Part shown: piece by piece, positions 39,351 to 39,383 of the stretch
Layout: the number at the start of each line of letters is the position of its first letter
Numbering within the stretch: position 1 is the first letter of the stretch
From: Heteroruminococcus sp964370005
GTDB taxonomy: Bacteria > Bacillota > Clostridia > Oscillospirales > Ruminococcaceae
DNA length: 39,383 nt
Direction of reading: 5' to 3'
Assembly (NCBI GenBank): GCA_964370005.1
Contig: CAYJGR010000009.1
Span: forward strand, 1 to 39,383
Notes under the pieces: generated by a model
What the model was told of the DNA's origin: nothing
Databases searched by the model: none
Seen by the model: the letters and a program-made list of their open reading frames with translations, nothing else
Program-made: the position numbers and the translations under genes

Positions 39351-39383
39351 TGGTTGGGCCGGTGCGATTTGAACGCACGCATG
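39351..39383 (-). tRNA. tRNA, 3' part only (cut by window edge)
   Basis: On the minus strand the sequence ends GTGCG-TTCAAAT-CGCAC (T-arm), CGGCCCA (3' acceptor strand), A, CCA. The 5' half and anticodon lie outside the window, so the amino acid cannot be given. Confidence 0.85.

Overview
This 39.4 kb window is the chromosomal replication-origin neighbourhood of a low-to-mid GC Bacillota (Firmicutes) bacterium, most likely a gut-type Clostridia (Oscillospirales-like) known from a metagenome assembly. The reasons are the B. subtilis-like gene order (dnaA, dnaN, S4 protein, recF, remB, gyrB, gyrA on one side; mnmE, mnmG, rsmG, noc, parA, parB, serS on the other), Gram-positive families (RemB, Noc, YtvI, PheB-type ACT protein, NPDTG-anchored surface protein) and strong GGAGG ribosome binding sites. 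Three runs of exactly 100 N mark scaffold joins. Two of them are flanked by identical 55-base sequences, so they are unmerged contig overlaps rather than biology.

Layout. 1-3.2 kb (+ strand) is accessory: a zinc-ribbon/CD225 membrane protein, a DUF2752 protein, a small DUF6809-like protein, a TspO protein cut by a gap, and a HigB/HigA-type toxin-antitoxin pair behind a double palindromic operator. 3.26-12.8 kb (- strand) is the gyrA, YcxB-like, gyrB, remB, recF, S4, dnaN, dnaA block. The dnaN-dnaA spacer (11240-11506) holds an AT-rich stretch, six DnaA-trios and DnaA-box-like sequences in the order expected of a Bacillota unwinding site, and I call it oriC. 13.16-21.8 kb (+ strand) is mnmE-mnmG-rsmG-noc, a strong terminator, two parS sites, then parA-parB and serS. 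The rpmH-rnpA-yidC-jag genes usually found between dnaA and mnmE are not here.

21.9-25.7 kb (+) carries an acyl-ACP thioesterase, a flavin-reductase-like protein, a phosphohexomutase, a DUF6506 protein and a small unknown gene. 25.8-29.4 kb (-) carries a secreted acidic NPDTG protein, an LsrF-like aldolase and a diacylglycerol-kinase-family lipid kinase. 29.66-31.05 kb (+) is a sodium:alanine/glycine symporter. 31.1-36.2 kb holds two small regulators, tRNA-Pro(GGG), and the aspartate-family genes lysC, thrB and hom with a PheB-type ACT regulator (all -). 36.4-39.4 kb has YtvI, an HGSNAT-like membrane acyltransferase, an XRE regulator divergent from a small unknown gene, and the 3' end of another tRNA.

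How it works together: the core encodes initiation (DnaA, DnaN, oriC), supercoiling (GyrA/B), repair (RecF), segregation and nucleoid occlusion (ParA, ParB/parS, Noc), and tRNA/rRNA modification (MnmE/G, RsmG). The intergenic spaces are populated by at least four families of short dispersed palindromic repeats. These, with the oriC architecture and the toxin-antitoxin operator, are the most interesting non-coding signals. I saw no phage, transposase, CRISPR array or multi-gene defence system, and no clearly novel multi-gene system beyond the repeat families.
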